Shown here: positions 40,267-48,990 of the stretch, piece by piece | How the letters are laid out: every line of letters starts with the position of its first letter | Numbering within the stretch: position 1 is the stretch's first letter | Origin: Aminipila sp047974845 | GTDB lineage: Bacteria > Bacillota > Clostridia > Peptostreptococcales > Anaerovoracaceae | NCBI GenBank assembly: GCA_047974845.1 | Contig: JBKECQ010000068.1 | Coordinates: forward strand, 1 to 52,119 | Length of the DNA stretch: 52,119 nucleotides | Reading direction: 5' to 3' | Notes under the pieces: generated by a model | Told to the model about the DNA's origin: nothing | The model's database searches: none | The model's input: the letters and a program-made list of their open reading frames with translations, nothing else | Program-made: the position numbers and the translations under genes

Positions 40267-40689
40267 ATGATAAATCAAAATAGAATTTTAAGCGGCGCAA
40301 ACGGAAATATCTGGTTAAATGGAAAGCTACTTGCACAAGTAAAAAGCATAGAAGCAAAAATTACAGGTAATTTTGAAGAAGTAAACTTCGTTGGGGAATA
40401 TGCTACTTATCATGCATATACAGGATGGAGTGGAGAAGGAACTCTAGTACTTCAAAAAATTGACAGTACGATTTTAAATCTTGTGAAGGATGCATATAAG
40501 ACCGGTGAGATGCCGGAGATAAAAATTGTATCTCAATTGAAGGACAATGCCACAGGAAAATCCGAAAGAGCATCAATTAGTAATGTTGTAATTACGGAAT
40601 TTATGCTTGCAAAGCTCGAAAATAAAGCCCTAGTGGAAGAAGAACTGCCATTTAAGTTTAGTGACTATGAAGTTATAGAAACAATCTAG
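40267..40689 (+). CDS. tail tube protein (XkdM-like)
   Basis: A 140-residue protein matching the XkdM tube family: ILSGANGNIWLNGKLLAQVKS at the start, then GYSGEG-like segment (here YTGWSGEGTLVLQKID), and EELPFKFSDYEVIETI at the end. Copies stack to form the inner tube inside the sheath. It starts after AGGAGG. A 250-base gap follows before the chaperone gene. Confidence 0.9.
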   Translation: MINQNRILSGANGNIWLNGKLLAQVKSIEAKITGNFEEVNFVGEYATYHAYTGWSGEGTLVLQKIDSTILNLVKDAYKTGEMPEIKIVSQLKDNATGKSERASISNVVITEFMLAKLENKALVEEELPFKFSDYEVIETI

Positions 40690-40939
40690 CAATATATCAG
40701 TGGCGTAGAACATTAGGAACTAATTTAGGATACGGTAACAATTTAGAGATATAGAATCTTGTGTGTTTGTAGTGTTACACCGGACAAATTAAATATCGGT
40801 AAAGATACATTTATATAGCAGTGCCGGAGCATAAGTAGCAATGTAAACTAAACATTACAATATAGAGAAAATATTGAAATGAAAAGAAAATATTGCGAAG
40901 ATGCTTCGGCAATAAAAAAGAAAGGTATAGGAGTGAATT
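40690..40939 (+). other. 250-base spacer between tube and chaperone genes
   Basis: No ORF with a ribosome site is seen. Near the end is a stem attgc-gaag with cttc-g-gcaat (about 40892-40913) followed by A's, which would be a terminator only for the minus strand. A spacer at this point could lower expression of the downstream genes relative to the abundant sheath and tube. Confidence 0.45.
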
Positions 40940-41320
40940 ATGAAAAAGGCAACATTTAAAGATTTAGTGGCAAGGAAAAGGCAGAAGGAAGAAAGCCTTC
41001 TAAAATTTAAAGAAATTGAAGTTAAATCTATGGAGAAATCTTTAATCTTTAAAAAGCCCAGCGATGATATGGTTTTAGATGTAATGGACGGCATAGGGAC
41101 AAGTGCTGATACCAGAGCTGTTACAAAGGCTTATAAAAAACTAATTTATATGTCTTGTGATGCATTACAGGATACAGAACTTCATAAAGAGTTGGATGTA
41201 ATAGATCCCTTGGATACAGTTGATGCCATTTTCGATCTTTCTGATATTTTGACCATTGGGGAAGAATTGTTTGAGTTTTCAGGTATAGGGTCAATAGGTG
41301 AAGAAGTAAAAAAATCATAG
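40940..41320 (+). CDS. tail assembly chaperone, short form (G-like, XkdN-like)
   Basis: A 126-residue helical, acidic protein (MKKATFKDLVARKRQKEE start) in the position of XkdN, just before the tape measure. Such chaperones coat the tape measure protein during tail assembly. GGAG lies 6 bases before the ATG. The last codons before the stop are GTA AAA AAA TCA TAG, with the slippery heptamer A AAA AAA three bases before the stop, and a -1 shift gives a longer product (see the GT form). Confidence 0.8.
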   Translation: MKKATFKDLVARKRQKEESLLKFKEIEVKSMEKSLIFKKPSDDMVLDVMDGIGTSADTRAVTKAYKKLIYMSCDALQDTELHKELDVIDPLDTVDAIFDLSDILTIGEELFEFSGIGSIGEEVKKS

Positions 41321-41487
41321 AGGAAGATGATTACTTATATGAAATAGTAACCTTCTTCCTCGCAAGAGGGATTCCCCTGAAAGATTTAATTAATGCAAAT
41401 GAATATGAAAAAATTATGTACAGTGTAGCTAAAGAAAAATTCTGGAAGGAAGAATGTGAAAAATATCAAGCTCTTTTTGGAAAGTAG
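40940..41487 (+). CDS. tail assembly chaperone, long form (GT-like) made by -1 ribosomal frameshift
   Basis: If the ribosome slips back one base on A AAA AAA (41308-41314), translation continues from ATC at 41314 to a TAG at 41485-41487 and adds 57 residues, beginning IIEEDDYLYEIVTFFLARG and ending YQALFGK. The result is a product of about 182 residues. The extension has no start codon of its own with a ribosome site, yet is open and protein-like. Long/short chaperone pairs made this way are a conserved feature of long-tailed phages. The ratio of the two forms is not predictable from sequence. Confidence 0.75.
41296..41361 (+). promoter_or_regulatory. programmed -1 frameshift signal
   Basis: Three parts are visible: a Shine-Dalgarno-like AGGTG at 41296-41300; the slippery A AAA AAA at 41308-41314, in the right phase; and, after a 5-base spacer, a stem gaggaaga (41320-41327) with tcttcctc (41354-41361), extended inside by ttact (41331-41335) with agtaa (41346-41350) around a 10-base loop. 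Together they resemble the dnaX-type arrangement. Confidence 0.75.
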
Positions 41488-41508
41488 AAGGGAGGAGTTC
41501 ATGTATCC

Positions 41509-43296
41509 ATGTCCAACACAAATTTAACAGTAGATACATTCTCCAATATTGAAGAAAGTATAAAAAAATTTAAAAAGATAGCTGAACAATTTAATAAAAT
41601 AAAGCTTAAAAATTTGGTTTTAGCTATAAAGATTAAGGATAAAGCAAGTAAAGACTTAAATAAAATAAAAAACAAAATAGCTAAGCTAAATAAACAACCT
41701 GTAAGAATAAATTTTAAAGTAAACGACAAAGCAACTAATAAAATATCAGCCATATCTAAAAAGTTAAGTAAGTTAAAAAAAGCAGATATTAATATTAACG
41801 TGAAGAAAAATGAAAAGGATGACGGTGATAATCCTTTAAAGTCAGTCGGTAAAAGTTACATTAGTACTTTAAAGAATGCAGGGGGAAACGCAGTTAAAAT
41901 ATCTAAGGCTTGTCTTGAAGCCAATAAATTACAACAAGGTAGCGAATTCAAATTAATTTCATCCTTAAAGCTGAAGAATGCTGCCACAAAAGGCCAGATA
42001 AATTCAATTCTAAAATTAACTGCTACACAGCAAAAAAATGGTGTAGTAAGTGATGAAATTCAAATGTCAGGAGCTGGGCAGTTGGCAGGGTATGTAAATA
42101 ATGCCAAGGCTATAGAAACACTTTTACCCTCAATGAATAACCTTTTGGTATCACAAAAAGGCTTAGATGGAACCTCAGAAGATGCCATTGAGGTGGCAAC
42201 TTGGATGGGTCAGGCTCTAAATGGAGAAACTGACAGCTTGAGTAATGCCGGGATTAAGTTTAGCGAAGCACAGAAAAAAGTATTGCAATTTGGTACGGAG
42301 CAAGAGAAAGTAGCATTACTATCAAAAGTATTACAAAAAAATATAGGTAATGCAAATGAAGAACTTGGTGCAACAGATATAGGAGCAATGCAGCGTGCCG
42401 GAAATTTGTTTAATGATATAAAAGAAAAGTTAGGAGCAGCACTATTACCGGCTTTGGTCAAAGTAGCGGAGTGGTTTTCAGAAAATCATGAAAAAATAGG
42501 TACTATAGTAGAGTTAATCGGGGAAAAAATCGGAAACGCAGTAGAGGTAGTAATTGAATCTTTTAAATCAATAACAGAGTTTATAAGTAAACATAAAACT
42601 TTAGTAAAGGGCATCCTTATTTTTATAGGAGTTTTCGCTACTCTCATTTCTATAGTTCTTGGAGTAGCATCGGTAATTTCAGCGCTGGTCACAATAGTGG
42701 GTTTGTTTAACATTACCTTAGGGGCTTGTCCAATCGTTTGGATAATAGCCGTAATCGCTTTAATAGCCGCAGCAGTAGCAGGCCTGATAATATACTGGGA
42801 TCAGATAAAAGCAGTTACGGAAAGCTTGTGGGAAAAGGTTACTGGCTTTTTTAGCGCAATGAAGCAATCCGTTATAGATACAGTAAGTAGTATTGTTAGT
42901 AAAATAACTGAGATTTGGGATGCAATACAAAAATTTGTAAATAACCCAATTGGAACAGTTGCTGAAGTAGTAACAAAATATGTATCTAGTGGAAAGGCAG
43001 AGAAGAGGGAAAGCAAGAAAGAAAGTCTCAAGAACCATAAACCAGGAAAAACAGGCGGTAAAGCTTTAGGAACTAGTTATTGGAAAGGCGGGCTTACTTA
43101 TATTAATGAAAGAGGTGGCGAAATCGTTGATTTGCCAAATGGAGCTAGAGTTATACCGGCAGACAAAAGTGAAAATTTATTAAATGGAAAAAATGTCACT
43201 TTCGGAAATATTTATATCACGGCAAAAGGCATAACAACAAATGAAGTTATTAACGAGTTGGTTCCACAGCTTAAGCTTAGATTACTAAATATATAA
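41509..43296 (+). CDS. tail tape measure protein
   Basis: A 595-residue protein whose length sets tail length; this is short, in line with a short tail. Residues 1-105 are Lys-rich and helical with three repeat-like segments (IKIKDKASKDLNKI, FKVNDKATNKISAI). Hydrophobic segments at about 365-425 are typical of tape measures that later enter the target membrane. The C-terminus carries KGGLTYINERGGEIVDLPNGARVIPADKS, a standard tape measure ending. GGAGG (41491-41495) is 13 bases from the ATG; a better-placed ATG at 41501 opens only an 8-codon ORF in another frame. Confidence 0.85.
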   Translation: MSNTNLTVDTFSNIEESIKKFKKIAEQFNKIKLKNLVLAIKIKDKASKDLNKIKNKIAKLNKQPVRINFKVNDKATNKISAISKKLSKLKKADININVKKNEKDDGDNPLKSVGKSYISTLKNAGGNAVKISKACLEANKLQQGSEFKLISSLKLKNAATKGQINSILKLTATQQKNGVVSDEIQMSGAGQLAGYVNNAKAIETLLPSMNNLLVSQKGLDGTSEDAIEVATWMGQALNGETDSLSNAGIKFSEAQKKVLQFGTEQEKVALLSKVLQKNIGNANEELGATDIGAMQRAGNLFNDIKEKLGAALLPALVKVAEWFSENHEKIGTIVELIGEKIGNAVEVVIESFKSITEFISKHKTLVKGILIFIGVFATLISIVLGVASVISALVTIVGLFNITLGACPIVWIIAVIALIAAAVAGLIIYWDQIKAVTESLWEKVTGFFSAMKQSVIDTVSSIVSKITEIWDAIQKFVNNPIGTVAEVVTKYVSSGKAEKRESKKESLKNHKPGKTGGKALGTSYWKGGLTYINERGGEIVDLPNGARVIPADKSENLLNGKNVTFGNIYITAKGITTNEVINELVPQLKLRLLNI

Positions 43297-43306
43297 GGAG
43301 AGAAGA

Positions 43307-43714
43307 ATGGATATATTTTTAAGTATAAACAATAATGAAAAAGTAATCCAATTTCCGGTATTGCCATCAGAATTTACTTTACAATCCTCAGAAGCACATT
43401 CCTCTTATCAGACAATAAGTCAAGGTGAAATTACGCTTATAGGTAATAAGTCTCCAAAAACCATAAGTTTTTCAGGGGTATTTCCAGAAAAGAAGTTGAC
43501 ATATTCAAAGAATACAACAATGTATGGTTGGGACTTTGTAAAACAAATAGAGGAAATGAGAGATAGGAAATTGCCTTTTAGGTTAATCATTACAGAAACC
43601 CCCATAAATATGCCAGTTACTATTGAATCCTTTGAATATGGACTGAGGTCAGGGACAAAGGATATCCAGTATAGCTTAGAATTTAAAGAATTTAAGTTTA
43701 TGAAGGTGAAATAA
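43307..43714 (+). CDS. baseplate/tail hub protein, XkdP-like without LysM
   Basis: A 135-residue beta-rich protein that matches the N-terminal part of XkdP-like proteins (VIQFPVLPSEFTLQS at the start, ISFSGVFPEKK in the middle). XkdP of PBSX has an added LysM wall-binding domain, which is missing here. It probably joins tube and baseplate hub. GGAGAG precedes the ATG. The stop overlaps the next start (TAATG). Confidence 0.78.
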   Translation: MDIFLSINNNEKVIQFPVLPSEFTLQSSEAHSSYQTISQGEITLIGNKSPKTISFSGVFPEKKLTYSKNTTMYGWDFVKQIEEMRDRKLPFRLIITETPINMPVTIESFEYGLRSGTKDIQYSLEFKEFKFMKVK

Positions 43715-44673
43715 TGAAATTGAAAATAAAGGATAAAGATATTTCCTCTATAGTCGGTAATATTACTTTGAACAGTGCCATAGATACGCTTGGGGATCAG
43801 CTTGACTTTGAAATAACTTATTCAGATATGAAATTTTACCCAAAATTTGAGGTCAATGTAGGAGATATAGTGCAATTGGAAGATCAAGGTGTGGTGTTTA
43901 TAGGGATAGTCGTCACTAAGACAAGAAATGAAAATACCCAAACTTTTAACTGCTTTGACTTTGCTTTTTATTTAAATAAATCTAAAACTGTTAAGCAATT
44001 TAATGGTATGCGTGCTGATATGGCTATTAAATCATTGTTAGAAGAATTTAATGTCCCGGTTGGGAAAATTGATACTATGCCAACGGTGATAAAGAGCATT
44101 TATTTCGATCAGGAGGTTTCTGAGATAATAAAAGACATTTTGGAGCAAGTGAAGAAAACCACAGGCAAAAAATATGTAATGGAGATGAACAAGGACAAAC
44201 TTGACATATACCAAGATGAGAATCGCATAGTGGATTGCAAAATACAAATGGCACAGAATCTGCCAAAAGTGCCCGTTGGACAGACTATAAGCGGAGCAAG
44301 TAAGAAAGCAACAATTGAAAATATGAAAAATGTCATAAAATTATATATTGGAAATGATGAAAAAATGAGGATAGTTGCTGACGAGAGAAATAGCAATCTG
44401 GTATCAAGATATGGAATGCTTTCTGAAACACAAAGTTTTGAAGGAAAGGATATAGTTCAAGCAAGAAATATTGCTAGAAATATGCTTAAAGAGTTAGGAA
44501 GAGTTGCAGTAGAGAGCAGCATTGATGTTCTTGGAAATTTTGAGCTAAAGGCGGGTAGAGTTTTGCAAGTAAATGAACCAAAAACAAATTTAGCTGGGAA
44601 ATTTAGAATTAAATCTGCAAATCACCAAATAGGAGATGTACATACTACAAGCTTAGAATTGGAGGAGATATAA
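43714..44673 (+). CDS. baseplate hub protein, XkdQ-like
   Basis: A 319-residue protein matching XkdQ/gp27-like hub proteins: LDFEITYSDMKFYPKFEVNVGD near the start and the late-control-D type AGRVLQVNEPKTNLAGKFRIKSANHQIG region at the end. Three copies would form the hub at the tail tip. It overlaps the previous stop by one base and ends directly before the DUF2577 gene. Confidence 0.82.
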   Translation: MKLKIKDKDISSIVGNITLNSAIDTLGDQLDFEITYSDMKFYPKFEVNVGDIVQLEDQGVVFIGIVVTKTRNENTQTFNCFDFAFYLNKSKTVKQFNGMRADMAIKSLLEEFNVPVGKIDTMPTVIKSIYFDQEVSEIIKDILEQVKKTTGKKYVMEMNKDKLDIYQDENRIVDCKIQMAQNLPKVPVGQTISGASKKATIENMKNVIKLYIGNDEKMRIVADERNSNLVSRYGMLSETQSFEGKDIVQARNIARNMLKELGRVAVESSIDVLGNFELKAGRVLQVNEPKTNLAGKFRIKSANHQIGDVHTTSLELEEI

Positions 44674-44991
44674 ATGGATGGAATAACAGAACTTGCAAAA
44701 CTATTTAAAGATAGAAATAATCCTTCTATTCAGGGTGTATGTATTGGGAAAGTAGTAGCCTCATTTCCTGATATCAAAATAACATTAAATGGGCTAATGC
44801 TTGATAAAACTCGTATTGTAGTAGCTTCACATCTTACCAAAACATATGTTACAAGCAGTCAATCAGTTGGAGATCATGGTGCTCATACACATACAATTAG
44901 TGATTCCATAAAAAGTGGGGACAGGGTAATAGTTGTGCCTTCAATAGATAATTCTATGTATTTTGTATTAGATAAGGTAGGTGATATATGA
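44674..44991 (+). CDS. DUF2577 family baseplate protein, XkdR-like
   Basis: A 105-residue beta-rich protein. The order VCIGKVVASFPDIKITLNG, a short His-containing loop (GDHGAHTHTI), then GDRVIVVPSIDN is typical of DUF2577/XkdR, which forms an OB-like domain near the spike of the baseplate. It starts without a gap after the hub gene (GGAGGAGAT before the ATG) and overlaps the next gene at ATGA. Confidence 0.82.
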   Translation: MDGITELAKLFKDRNNPSIQGVCIGKVVASFPDIKITLNGLMLDKTRIVVASHLTKTYVTSSQSVGDHGAHTHTISDSIKSGDRVIVVPSIDNSMYFVLDKVGDI

Positions 44992-45422
44992 TGTTTCCCG
45001 AAATAAATGAAGAGTTTGCAGTCAAGGAATCTAAAGAAACAAAACAGGGTAAATCATTTAATTATGATTTTGATAAGGGTGACTTTGTAGTTCTTGATGG
45101 CAAGGTAGAGGTAATATCAGATTTAAATTCAATCAGGGTCTGGATTAGAAAAATACTAGAAACGGAAAAAAGTAGATTTAAAATTTATCAAGATGAGGAA
45201 GGTGCTAATTATGGGACTAGTCTAAAATCTTGCATCAATCAAGGGTTTCCGTTAGAGTTTACAAAAATTGAGGTAGAACGTGAAATTAGGGAAGCCTTGG
45301 CAAAGAACAGTGCAATTAAATTGGTGCATAGCTTTGAATTTAATAAAATAAACCGCAGATTAATTTGCAGTTTTATAGTTGAAACTGTGTATGGGAGAAC
45401 AGGAGGTGAATTAAGTATATGA
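44988..45422 (+). CDS. DUF2634 family baseplate protein, XkdS/gp25-like
   Basis: A 144-residue protein matching DUF2634: NYDFDKGDFVVLDGKVEVI, then the WIRKILETEKSRFKIY segment also found in gp25-like baseplate wedge proteins. It connects baseplate and sheath. The start overlaps the previous stop (ATGA); a second ATG directly follows. The last codons overlap the baseplate J gene start. Confidence 0.85.
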   Translation: MMFPEINEEFAVKESKETKQGKSFNYDFDKGDFVVLDGKVEVISDLNSIRVWIRKILETEKSRFKIYQDEEGANYGTSLKSCINQGFPLEFTKIEVEREIREALAKNSAIKLVHSFEFNKINRRLICSFIVETVYGRTGGELSI

Positions 45423-46459
45423 CATTAACAAGTGCTGATTTAAGAAAAAGAATGCTTGCGGATATAAGTGATGACTATGATAAATCAGAAGGAAGCTTCT
45501 TCTTTGATGCCATTTCTCCGGTTGCAATAGAATTGGAAAAATCCTATGAAAATCAAAATATAGTGCTAAGTCACGCTTTTGCAGGGACTGCAACAGGAGA
45601 ATATTTAGAACGTAAATGCTCTGAGATGGGTATTAAGAGGAAAAAAGCTACAAAAGCCACAGGTATAGTAAGCATAACCGGTGCAAAAGGTGCAAATATA
45701 GGTAAAGGAATTTATGTTTCAACAGAATTAACCAATTTTATAACAACAGAAAGTGCAGTTATAGGGGAATCCGGAACGGCAGATATCAGTGTTGAGTGTA
45801 CTGAGGCGGGAACCTTAGGAAATGTAGCTGCTAATACAATTAAATTTTTCCCTATGACCATTGAAGGGCTCAATACTGTTTGCAACTCACAGGCCTTTAC
45901 AAATGGCTATGATGATGAATCCGATGATAGTCTTAGAGATAGATACTATAACAAAACTGCAACTCCTGCTACCTCAGGAAATGCAGCACACTATGAACAA
46001 TGGGCAAAGTCCATAAACGGAGTGGGAAATGCAAAAGTGTTTCCTACATGGAACGGTGCAGGTACTGTTAGAGTTGTAATCTGTAGTAGTAATAAGAGAG
46101 CAGCAGATCAAAAACTCATTAACGAGACTAAAGAGTACATAGAAAAGGAAAGACCGATAGGTGCAAATGTAACAGTTGAAAGTGTAACGGAGAAACAAAT
46201 TGACATTACAGCAAACCTAGTTTTATCAAATGGAGCTGAGAAAGAAAAAGCAGTACGGGAATTCAACAAAAAAGTTGAGGAGTATTTAAAGGAACTGGCG
46301 CTGGTAAGCAATTATGTTAGTTATGCCAAAATTGGAAGCATTTTGTATGATTTAGAAAGTGTTGCAGACTACTCTGAGTTAAAGATAAATCAACAAACTA
46401 AAAATATACCGCTTTCTGATGTTGAAATACCTGTAGTCGGAACGGTGGTGTTATCATAA
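45419..46459 (+). CDS. baseplate J-like wedge protein, XkdT-like
   Basis: A 346-residue baseplate wedge protein. The family pattern is seen in FFFDAISPVAIELEKSYENQN, GEYLERKCSEMGIKRK and the DGYDDESDDSLRDRYY-type segment (here NGYDDESDDSLRDRYYN). Wedges surround the hub and trigger sheath contraction. It overlaps neighbours by four bases and one base, as expected in a tightly packed tail operon. Confidence 0.9.
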   Translation: MTLTSADLRKRMLADISDDYDKSEGSFFFDAISPVAIELEKSYENQNIVLSHAFAGTATGEYLERKCSEMGIKRKKATKATGIVSITGAKGANIGKGIYVSTELTNFITTESAVIGESGTADISVECTEAGTLGNVAANTIKFFPMTIEGLNTVCNSQAFTNGYDDESDDSLRDRYYNKTATPATSGNAAHYEQWAKSINGVGNAKVFPTWNGAGTVRVVICSSNKRAADQKLINETKEYIEKERPIGANVTVESVTEKQIDITANLVLSNGAEKEKAVREFNKKVEEYLKELALVSNYVSYAKIGSILYDLESVADYSELKINQQTKNIPLSDVEIPVVGTVVLS

Positions 46460-46992
46460 TGCTACTTCAATATATGCCTAGTTATTATAAAAATAGTAAT
46501 GTGTTTAAGGCTCTATTAAAGTCCTTTATAAACGAAATAAATAAAAATAATTATTCTATTAGTGATTTAGAAAATCAATTGTTTGTAGATACAGCAACAT
46601 GGGGACTCGTAATCTGGGAGAGAGAATTGAGACTGTCATCTGACCTTGAAAAATCATATGAAGAGCGTAGGGAAATAGTAAAATCAAAGCTTAGAGGGAC
46701 AGGTACTTGCACTATAGAAATGATTAAAAATACTGCATTGGCTTATACAAACGCAGAAATTGAAGTTGTCGAGGATAACCCCAATTATACTTTTATTATT
46801 AAATTCGTTAGTGTGAAGGGCATTCCTGCTGACATAGAAGTGTTTAAAAATACCATAGATTCTATAAAACCTGCTCACATGGTTTATAGGATAGAGTACA
46901 AATACACAACTTGGAGTGAACTAAAGAAGACTACATGGGGAAATTTAAAAACAAGAACATGGGGTGAGATAAAAACGAAGGAGGTAGTTTAA
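46459..46992 (+). CDS. DUF2313 family baseplate/fibre-connector protein, XkdU/YmfQ-like
   Basis: A 177-residue protein with a mostly helical N-terminal half (LEKSYEERREIVKSKLRGTGTCT is the family mark, about 68-90) and a C-terminal WSELKKTTWGNLKTRTWGE, a Trp-Gly repeat of three units. DUF2313 proteins connect baseplate wedges to tail fibres. It sits between the J-like wedge gene and the first fibre gene, overlapping both by one base. Confidence 0.85.
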   Translation: MLLQYMPSYYKNSNVFKALLKSFINEINKNNYSISDLENQLFVDTATWGLVIWERELRLSSDLEKSYEERREIVKSKLRGTGTCTIEMIKNTALAYTNAEIEVVEDNPNYTFIIKFVSVKGIPADIEVFKNTIDSIKPAHMVYRIEYKYTTWSELKKTTWGNLKTRTWGEIKTKEVV

Positions 46993-48344
46993 TGGCAACA
47001 AATACAACAAATTATGGTTTAGTGAAACCTACGGAGAACCAAACGGCTGATATTGCGGTAATAAACGCAAATATGGATAAGGTGGATGAAGCACTATTTC
47101 CGTTAAACAGCCTTGATTCAGAAGATACTAAAAAGGCGTTAGCAGCGGCACAAGGGAAAGTGCTTAGTGATAGGTTGACGGAGGTTAATAAGGGGTTAAG
47201 CGAAGAAATTGCAAACAGGCAAAATGCAGTGGTACAAGAGCAAAATACTAGAGCTAATACAGATAGTAACTTGCAATCACAGATTACTGCAAATAAAAAA
47301 GCTGTGAATGTGGATATTTCCGAAGCACTAAGAGTATTGTATGGGCTTAGTGTTGATAATGCTAATGTGGAAGAGACATTAAAGAGAGCAAAGACCCTTC
47401 TTGACATAGAGTCAAAAAGAATAACAATGTTAGAAAGTGACAATTTGACAAGTGTCTTATCAAACAGCAATATAGTTGTTCCAAATGGCATTACTGGTGT
47501 AAAGATATATGCTTGTGCAGCTGGAGCAGGTAACAGAGCAGGAGAGGCAATGCTTGGAGAAGATTTTCGTGTATCTTCTGGGCAAACTATATCTTGTACT
47601 GTTGGAGCTGGCAACACCATAATCTCTGGTGCAGGTATAAATAGAACTCTTGTAGCAGGCTCTCTCACTACAAGTGCTAATATTGATATATTCAATATTG
47701 GAGTAAAAATGGGTTTTTATGGTGGCACTGGTGGTACTGGTGGATATAGTACTACTGGGAAAAACTATGGAGGTCAAGGTGGAGCTGGCGGTTACTTCGG
47801 TTCTGGTGGAGGAGGTGGTGGGGGAGCTGGTAGTTCCACAGGAAGTTCCCAAACATCTGATACAACTGGTACATCAAACGCTAATGGTATTAATGGTTCA
47901 AACAGTGGTTCTTGTGCTGGAGCAGGAGGTGGCGGTACTGCCAATTTAGGCTCTGTAGGTGGAAATGGGGGCAAAGGTTCTTATTATTATGACTCAACAA
48001 ATCCGGCACAATCAGGTACTCTTGCAATCAAAGGATTTGCCCCAAGTATAAGTGCTAGAGACCTATTCAAAGTTTTGCCTAACCTGTCTATCGGTTCTGG
48101 TGGAGGAGGTGGAGGAGGTAATAGGGCAGGTAATTTTACTGGTGAAGCTGGTGGCGCAGGAGCTGTTTCTGGTGGAGCTAAGGTCAATGCAATTGTCTCT
48201 GGAGGTTCTGGTGGAGGAGCAGGTGGATATGGTGCTGGGGGAGGTTTAGGAGGGGCTGGGGGTTATAACGATTCTTCTCAATCACCTAGCGGAAATTCTG
48301 GAAGCCCTTCGCCTGGTATGATATTGTTTGTATGGGGGGTATAA
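46992..48344 (+). CDS. tail fibre 1 with long polyglycine-rich tip
   Basis: A 450-residue fibre. The N-terminus (NYGLVKPTENQTADIAVINANMDKVD) is the attachment motif shared with two later genes. A coiled-coil region follows (about 60-150), including DISEALRVLYGLSVDNANVEETL. From about 238 to 440 the protein is dominated by Gly runs (SGGGGGGGAGSS, GAGGGGTAN, GSGGGGGGGNRAG) and ends in MILFVWGV. Gly-rich tips of this sort occur in phage adhesins such as the S16 gp38 type, where they pack as polyglycine helices and carry receptor-binding loops. It probably recognises the target cell surface. GC content is raised over this part because of GGN codons. Confidence 0.82.
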   Translation: MATNTTNYGLVKPTENQTADIAVINANMDKVDEALFPLNSLDSEDTKKALAAAQGKVLSDRLTEVNKGLSEEIANRQNAVVQEQNTRANTDSNLQSQITANKKAVNVDISEALRVLYGLSVDNANVEETLKRAKTLLDIESKRITMLESDNLTSVLSNSNIVVPNGITGVKIYACAAGAGNRAGEAMLGEDFRVSSGQTISCTVGAGNTIISGAGINRTLVAGSLTTSANIDIFNIGVKMGFYGGTGGTGGYSTTGKNYGGQGGAGGYFGSGGGGGGGAGSSTGSSQTSDTTGTSNANGINGSNSGSCAGAGGGGTANLGSVGGNGGKGSYYYDSTNPAQSGTLAIKGFAPSISARDLFKVLPNLSIGSGGGGGGGNRAGNFTGEAGGAGAVSGGAKVNAIVSGGSGGGAGGYGAGGGLGGAGGYNDSSQSPSGNSGSPSPGMILFVWGV

Positions 48345-48346
48345 AT

Positions 48347-48769
48347 ATGTATGCGCAAATTATAAAGAATCAAGATATGATTGTAAATTTAATAGGAGGT
48401 CAAGAAGTTGGTTTACCGATAGAACACCAAGAAGTTCTATGTGTTGATATAGGTGATAATAACATTGGAGTAGAGCTTTTTATGTTTTACGATCAAGAAA
48501 AAGATATGTTTTACAAGAAAGAAAGACCTTATACACCAGAGCCACAACTAACTCCAGCAGAACAGAGAGAGCAAGCCTATACATCACTAACACACAAAGC
48601 TGACGGTACACCTCTTATAGTATGGGGTTCACAACCCATGACAGTAGACCAAGCCAATCAAAGGTGGCTAGACTATTTTGCAGAGGGCAACACCAAAGCT
48701 AATGAGTTATCAGGGCTGATAGTAAGTGCAAAGTCTTATATCCGGGACTTATATCCGAATATTCAATAA
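48347..48769 (+). CDS. fibre-associated protein 1 (fibre chaperone-like)
   Basis: A 140-residue protein with a beta-rich first half and a helical C-terminal half (TPAEQREQAYTSLTHKADG, then TVDQANQRWLDYFAEG). It is a paralogue of the gene at 51549. Small proteins of this layout follow fibre genes in many phage tails and help fibre folding or cap the tip. I chose the ATG at 48347 after GGGGGT; an ATG at 48332 overlaps the end of the fibre gene and that ribosome site. The exact role is inferred from position. Confidence 0.6.
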   Translation: MYAQIIKNQDMIVNLIGGQEVGLPIEHQEVLCVDIGDNNIGVELFMFYDQEKDMFYKKERPYTPEPQLTPAEQREQAYTSLTHKADGTPLIVWGSQPMTVDQANQRWLDYFAEGNTKANELSGLIVSAKSYIRDLYPNIQ

Positions 48770-48825
48770 GCCAGACTAGACGGCAATTCTTTAACAGATT
48801 AATAACTAATTAATTTAATAAAAAA

Positions 48826-48990
48826 ATAAAAAAGGGGATTTCATGGGGACAAAAACGAAGAATTATAACTTAATAAAACCGAGTGAAAATGATGTCGTAG
48901 ATATTAGTATTTTTAATGAAAACTCAGATATTATAGATTATGAGTTGAATAAAAATAAAGAGGAAATTTCAGTAGTCAATAAAAACTTAA
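48826..48990 (+). repeat. direct repeat, copy A: ribosome site and start of fibre 2 gene
   Basis: These 165 bases align without gaps to 50796-50960 at about 90 percent identity by my count. The repeat covers the leader aaaaaaggggattt, the ATG and about 50 codons. It shows that fibre 2 and fibre 3 genes arose by duplication of the attachment end. Confidence 0.85.

Noticed and set aside
40878..40958. 26-codon ORF running into the chaperone start
   Set aside because: No ribosome site and overlaps the well-supported chaperone start.
47012..47695. Minus-strand 227-codon frame opposite the first fibre gene
   Set aside because: Antisense shadow of the fibre coding sequence; no ribosome site and the plus frame has clear phage motifs.
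47719..48249. Open frames on both strands over the glycine-rich region
   Set aside because: GGN-rich codons make alternative frames open; they have no start signals of their own.
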